The notes below the pieces were generated by a model. That model had not been told where the DNA came from and searched no databases. It saw nothing but the letters and a program-made list of their open reading frames with translations. The position numbers and the translations under genes are program-made. Shown in pieces: positions 60,716-64,000 of a DNA stretch of 64,000 bases. Origin of the DNA: Haloferax marinisediminis. Its GTDB lineage: Archaea; Halobacteriota; Halobacteria; Halobacteriales; Haloferacaceae. The DNA lies in assembly GCF_009674585.1 (NCBI RefSeq), contig NZ_WKJP01000001.1, forward strand, positions 248,001 to 312,000, read 5' to 3'. Within the stretch, counting starts at the first letter, position 1. Each line of letters opens with the position of its first letter.

Positions 60716-62668
60716 ATGATTCGACGTACTCGGCGACTGAGCGCTGCACTCCTCGCGACACTGCTCGTGCTGTCGGCTCTCCTCGGAGCGACAGGGAGCG
60801 CAGCGACCGCAACACGCGTCTCAGGGAGTCCCGACCTCACGCTCGTCGCACCGGAGAACCGCCTCGTTGCCGGCAGCGAGACGGTCGTCGAGGTGTTCGT
60901 CGTCAATACAGGGACCGTCACTGACGACGGTCCCGAGCAGTACGAAGCGCTCGTCCAGACTGCGCGGGCGCTGACGTTCGAAGCGGAGTCGGAAGGACCG
61001 ATAACGGTCGCCAGTGGTGAGATACCAGTCGGAACCGTCCCCGAGGGCGTCTCCGGGCCGGTGTCACTCAGACTCCGGGTCGCAGAAGGTGCCAAACCGG
61101 GAACCTACGAAATCCCAGTCAAGTTCTCCTACGACTACACGTCGTCTGTCTTCATCGATGGCGAGTCTGTCCAGACGACACACCGAAGTCGGACCATCAC
61201 GCGAGACCTCGAAGTCGTCGTCGAGCGCCGCCCCGCGTTCGACGTCGAGGCGGTCGACTCCGAACTCGCCGTCGGCGACACCGGAACCATCGCGCTCAAC
61301 GTGACGAACGTCGGCCCCGTCGATGCCGAAGACGCCACCGTGACGGTCACCTCGACCGACCCAGAGATTTCCTTCGGAGATGGCGTGCCGACCGCCGAGA
61401 GTTTCGTCGGGGACTGGGAAGCCGGAGAGACCCAGCGCGTCGAGTTCCGGACCCGCGTCGCCGACGACGCCATCGTCCGGAACTACTCGGTGGACGTGAC
61501 GGTGACGTACCGAGACGAAGACGGACAAGAACGGACCTCTCGTACGCTCGTCGCAGGCGTCAGTCCGACTCGTGGCGCAACCTTCGAACTCGTAGACGTC
61601 GATGCGGCCGTCGCCGTCGGAGATACCGGAACACTGACACTCGAACTCCAGAACGTCGGCGACGCGACGGCCACAGGAACCACCGTCGGCATCGAATCGA
61701 CGGACTCCGAGATTACGTTCGGTGCCGGTGCACCCGCCGCAGAGGCGTACGTCGGCGCGTGGGAACCCGGCGAGACGAAGCGCGTGAGTTTCCGGACGCG
61801 TGTCGCCGACGACGCCCTCGACCGTCCCTACTCGCTCGACGTGGGTGTCACGTTCCGCAATCCCGGCGGCGACCGAAAGACCGAGTCGCTCGTCGCCGGC
61901 CTCGACCCCGGCGCTGGGCCAGCGTTCAGCATCACCGTCGAAGAGAGTGACCTCCGCGTCGGCGGCGTCGGCCGTGTCTCCGGAACTGTCCAGAACGTCG
62001 GTGAGAGCGAGGCCCGTGACGTGGTGCTTCGCCTCGACGCGAACGGAACGGGGATGACACCGACCGACCTCGAAGTCACCCTCGGCACGCTCGGCCCGGG
62101 TGAGTCAGCCGAGTACGAGTACGCGATCGCACTCGCCGAAGGGACGACACCCGGACCACGGCGACTCCCGTTCGTCGTCGAGTACCGACCGCCGGGCGAC
62201 GAGATGCGGGCGTTCGACCGAACCGACGTCCTCGCCACGGTGAGCGCGCGCAATCCCGCGATTGCAGTCGAACCGCGAGATGCGGTGTTCGAAGTCGACT
62301 CGAACGGCCGTCTCGTCCTCGCGGTGACGAACACCGAAGACACACCGCAGACTGACGTGACGGTCCGACTCGCCGCCGAAGAACCACTCTCCAGCGAGGA
62401 CGCCGTGGCGTTCATCCCGCGGATGGAAGCGGGCGAGACGAGACTCGTCGTCTTCGACCTCGAAGTGAGCGACAACGCCGTTCCGAAGACACAGGCCGTC
62501 GTCGTCAACGTGAGTTATCAGGACGACGCTGGCCGGCAACTGACAACCGGACCCCAACAGGTCGCTGTCGAAATAATCGAACCGTCGACGACGTTCCCCA
62601 TCATTCCGGCCGCCGTCGCCATTCTCGCACTCGCCGGCGTTGGCTACTGGTGGTACCGACGGCGGTAA
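60716..62668 (+). CDS. CARDB/COG1361-type surface protein with tandem repeats
   Basis: This 650-residue exported protein has a Sec signal peptide (RRLSAALLATLLVLSALLGA). Several CARDB/NPCBM-like Ig-fold repeats follow. The strongest repeat pair is AVGDTGTIALNVTNVGPVDA and AVGDTGTLTLELQNVGDATA, with EAGETQRVEFRTRVADDAIV and EPGETKRVSFRTRVADDALD. A C-terminal helix IIPAAVAILALAGVGYWWYR anchors it. N-glycosylation sequons are visible (NVT, NGT). It is likely a cell-surface protein. It is divergent from the ABC-2 exporter, with a 137-base gap. Confidence 0.9.
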   Translation: MIRRTRRLSAALLATLLVLSALLGATGSAATATRVSGSPDLTLVAPENRLVAGSETVVEVFVVNTGTVTDDGPEQYEALVQTARALTFEAESEGPITVASGEIPVGTVPEGVSGPVSLRLRVAEGAKPGTYEIPVKFSYDYTSSVFIDGESVQTTHRSRTITRDLEVVVERRPAFDVEAVDSELAVGDTGTIALNVTNVGPVDAEDATVTVTSTDPEISFGDGVPTAESFVGDWEAGETQRVEFRTRVADDAIVRNYSVDVTVTYRDEDGQERTSRTLVAGVSPTRGATFELVDVDAAVAVGDTGTLTLELQNVGDATATGTTVGIESTDSEITFGAGAPAAEAYVGAWEPGETKRVSFRTRVADDALDRPYSLDVGVTFRNPGGDRKTESLVAGLDPGAGPAFSITVEESDLRVGGVGRVSGTVQNVGESEARDVVLRLDANGTGMTPTDLEVTLGTLGPGESAEYEYAIALAEGTTPGPRRLPFVVEYRPPGDEMRAFDRTDVLATVSARNPAIAVEPRDAVFEVDSNGRLVLAVTNTEDTPQTDVTVRLAAEEPLSSEDAVAFIPRMEAGETRLVVFDLEVSDNAVPKTQAVVVNVSYQDDAGRQLTTGPQQVAVEIIEPSTTFPIIPAAVAILALAGVGYWWYRRR

Positions 62669-62713
62669 TCGGCGTCTCGACTGGTGGTACCGACGGCGGT
62701 AACCGGTGTCTCG
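62646..62713. repeat. 34-bp tandem duplication over the gene end
   Basis: Two adjacent 34-base units, 62646-62679 and 62680-62713, differ at only two positions. Each contains the sequence encoding WWYRRR and a stop. The first copy ends the surface protein gene, and the second is an out-of-use duplicate. Confidence 0.75.
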
Positions 62714-62768
62714 AACGTTCTGGTCAGGTGTGAATTCGAGCTATTGTCATGGGGTGAGTGTGTCTATC

Positions 62769-63341
62769 ATGGATCTCCCAAGAACGATAACGAGTCCAGT
62801 CACCGGTGGACGGCGCGAGTTTCTGAAACTCCCGGAGGAAACAGACGGCGCGTATCTGCAGTTCGAGACGACGTTGCAAGCGCAGACACCAGGTCCGCCG
62901 ATGCACTATCACCCGACGGCGACAGAGCAGTTCGAGATTCGAGCAGGGTCACTGTACGTCACCATCGACGGCGACGACGACGTTCTCGGGAGGGGTAAGA
63001 CAGTCGTCGTTCCTGCACGAACACCGCACACGTTTCGCATCGGCCCTCTCGGCGTGCGAATCATCGTGACGGTCACCCCGCCGGGTCGATTCGCGGAGTT
63101 CCTCGTGAGTGAGTACGCGCTGATGCACGCCGGGAAACTCGAGAACTGGAGCGATGGTGACATCCTCGCCGTCGCACCGTGGCTCCACGAGTTTCGAGAC
63201 GTGACGCGACCAGCCAGTCCGATACAGTACGTCATCTGGATGCTCGCACCAGTCGGACGCGCGTTCGGGAACCCGCCGGTACCAGCGTATCCGGTCGGCG
63301 ACGAGAGAGAAACAGGGGAGACAGCCGAAACAGCGGAGTGA
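62769..63341 (+). CDS. cupin domain protein
   Basis: This 190-residue cupin has the metal-site pattern HYHPTATEQFEIRAGSLYV (His, His, Glu) and a second motif VPARTPHTFRIGP (His). The cupin barrel occupies residues 30-110, and a helical C-terminal part follows (EYALMHAGKLENWSDGDILA). It is a small-molecule-binding or dioxygenase-like protein of unknown substrate. The ATG at 62769 (MDLPRTITSP) was chosen, since the longer upstream start overlaps the tandem repeat region. Confidence 0.87.
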   Translation: MDLPRTITSPVTGGRREFLKLPEETDGAYLQFETTLQAQTPGPPMHYHPTATEQFEIRAGSLYVTIDGDDDVLGRGKTVVVPARTPHTFRIGPLGVRIIVTVTPPGRFAEFLVSEYALMHAGKLENWSDGDILAVAPWLHEFRDVTRPASPIQYVIWMLAPVGRAFGNPPVPAYPVGDERETGETAETAE

Positions 63342-63353
63342 GAAACGAACGGC

Positions 63354-64000
63354 TCAGTCGTCGTTCGGCACTTTCGCCGGTTTGCGACGGTCCGAGCGCG
63401 GTCCCTCTTTGTCAATGTCCGGGAGATAGTCGCGGAGGTACCGACCCGTGTGTGAGTCGGGGTTCGTCGCAATCTCCTCTGGCGTTCCGCTGGCGACGAT
63501 GGTCCCACCGTTTTCGCCGCCCTCGGGGCCGAGGTCGATGATGCGGTCTGCGTTCTTCACGAGGTCGAGTTCGTGTTCGACCACGAGGACCGTGTTGCCG
63601 TTATCGACCAGGCGCTGGAGCACGTCGATGAGTTTCCGCTCGTCCTCTTTGTGGAGTCCCGTCGTCGGTTCGTCCAGCAGGTAGAGCGTGTCGCCGGTCT
63701 GTTTCTTGCCGAGTTCCTCTGCGAGTTTGACACGCTGGGCCTCGCCACCGGAGAGCGTCGTCGATGGCTGCCCGAGTTGCATGTAGCCGAGGCCGACGTC
63801 GTGGAGCAGTTGGAGGCGACGGCGAATCTGCGAGTTCGCCTCGAAGAATTCGAGCGCCTCGTCGACTTCCATCTGGAGCACGTCCGCGATGGTCTTGTCC
63901 TTGTAGCGAACGTCGAGCGTCTCGGCGTTGTAGCGGGCGCCGTTACACTCCTCACAGGGGACGTACACGTCCGAGAGGAAGTTCATCTCGATTTTGACGT
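63354..64000 (-). CDS. uvrA: UvrABC excinuclease subunit A, 3' part (cut by window)
   Basis: This is the C-terminal third of UvrA, the damage-recognition ATPase of nucleotide excision repair. Visible are the zinc-finger half [10 protein letters not shown], the signature [12 protein letters not shown], Walker [13 protein letters not shown], and [20 protein letters not shown] followed by [13 protein letters not shown]. The frame stays open to the window end (reading [14 protein letters not shown]), so the start lies beyond 64000 and the ATG near 63986 is internal. The C-terminal tail KVPNDD is basic and acidic mixed. Confidence 0.95.
   Translation of the reverse strand, partial: VKIEMNFLSDVYVPCEECNGARYNAETLDVRYKDKTIADVLQMEVDEALEFFEANSQIRRRLQLLHDVGLGYMQLGQPSTTLSGGEAQRVKLAEELGKKQTGDTLYLLDEPTTGLHKEDERKLIDVLQRLVDNGNTVLVVEHELDLVKNADRIIDLGPEGGENGGTIVASGTPEEIATNPDSHTGRYLRDYLPDIDKEGPRSDRRKPAKVPNDD

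Overview
The window is chromosomal DNA from a haloarchaeon, very probably a Haloferax species. The DNA is GC-rich and the proteins are strongly acidic. Many starts lie about 25-32 bases downstream of a TATA-like element, as expected for leaderless archaeal transcripts. The window also holds archaeal marker genes: a group II chaperonin, ABCE1/Rli1, L40e, Sec61-beta, archaemetzincin, a PINA-type ATPase, FAU-1 and geranylgeranyl reductase. From memory, the span from the Cct1-type thermosome to uvrA recalls the Haloferax volcanii HVO_0455 to HVO_0393 neighbourhood. I could not run a search to confirm this. Almost all of it looks like ordinary core chromosome. I see no CRISPR array, insertion sequence, prophage or rRNA.

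Layout. 1-12 kb: threonine deaminase (5' end cut by the window) with RidA, tRNA-Ser(GGA) followed by tRNA 3'-end fragments, the thermosome, an ornithine-cyclodeaminase/alanine-dehydrogenase family enzyme, LeuS, two Hsp20 genes, PheA and HisH. 12-15 kb: a three-gene phosphonate/phosphate-type ABC importer. 15-24.7 kb: type IV uracil-DNA glycosylase, DUF99, a metallo-beta-lactamase fold protein, L40e, thioredoxin, Sec61-beta, PdxT, HisE, an NpdG-like F420 oxidoreductase, a HAD phosphatase, UPF0146, archaemetzincin, UspA and RtcA. 24.8-36.7 kb: an MFS transporter, a PEBP protein, a double VOC protein, an EMC6-like protein with ABCE1, a winged-helix regulator, the PIN-ATPase-KH protein, an amidase, a chemotaxis-type transducer and an M20 peptidase. 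36.8-48.5 kb: M32 carboxypeptidase, a micro zinc finger, a UvrD-like helicase followed by a metal-site-less M24 homologue, an SLC13 carrier, DUF502, riboflavin synthase, a PrsW-like protease and FAU-1. 48.6-64 kb: NifU domain, a Tat-exported LVIVD-type propeller with a PGF-type tail, a ROK kinase, an AIM24 protein, UspA, several haloarchaeal conserved proteins, a YgfZ/GcvT-like protein, geranylgeranyl reductase, a BNR-repeat protein, an ABC-2 exporter, a CARDB/COG1361 surface protein, a cupin and the 3' part of uvrA.

Functional links. IlvA makes reactive enamine/imine products that RidA clears. The phn-type genes form one importer. The EMC6-like protein sits 2 bases upstream of the ribosome-recycling ATPase. 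The helicase and the dead M24 fold are 7 bases apart. FAU-1 overlaps a small haloarchaeal protein gene. The most distinctive points are the degraded M24 protein linked to the helicase, the tRNA-Ser 3'-fragment cluster, a 34-bp tandem duplication across a gene's stop codon, and a 564-base gene-free stretch with a hairpin, an orphan promoter and a micro-ORF.
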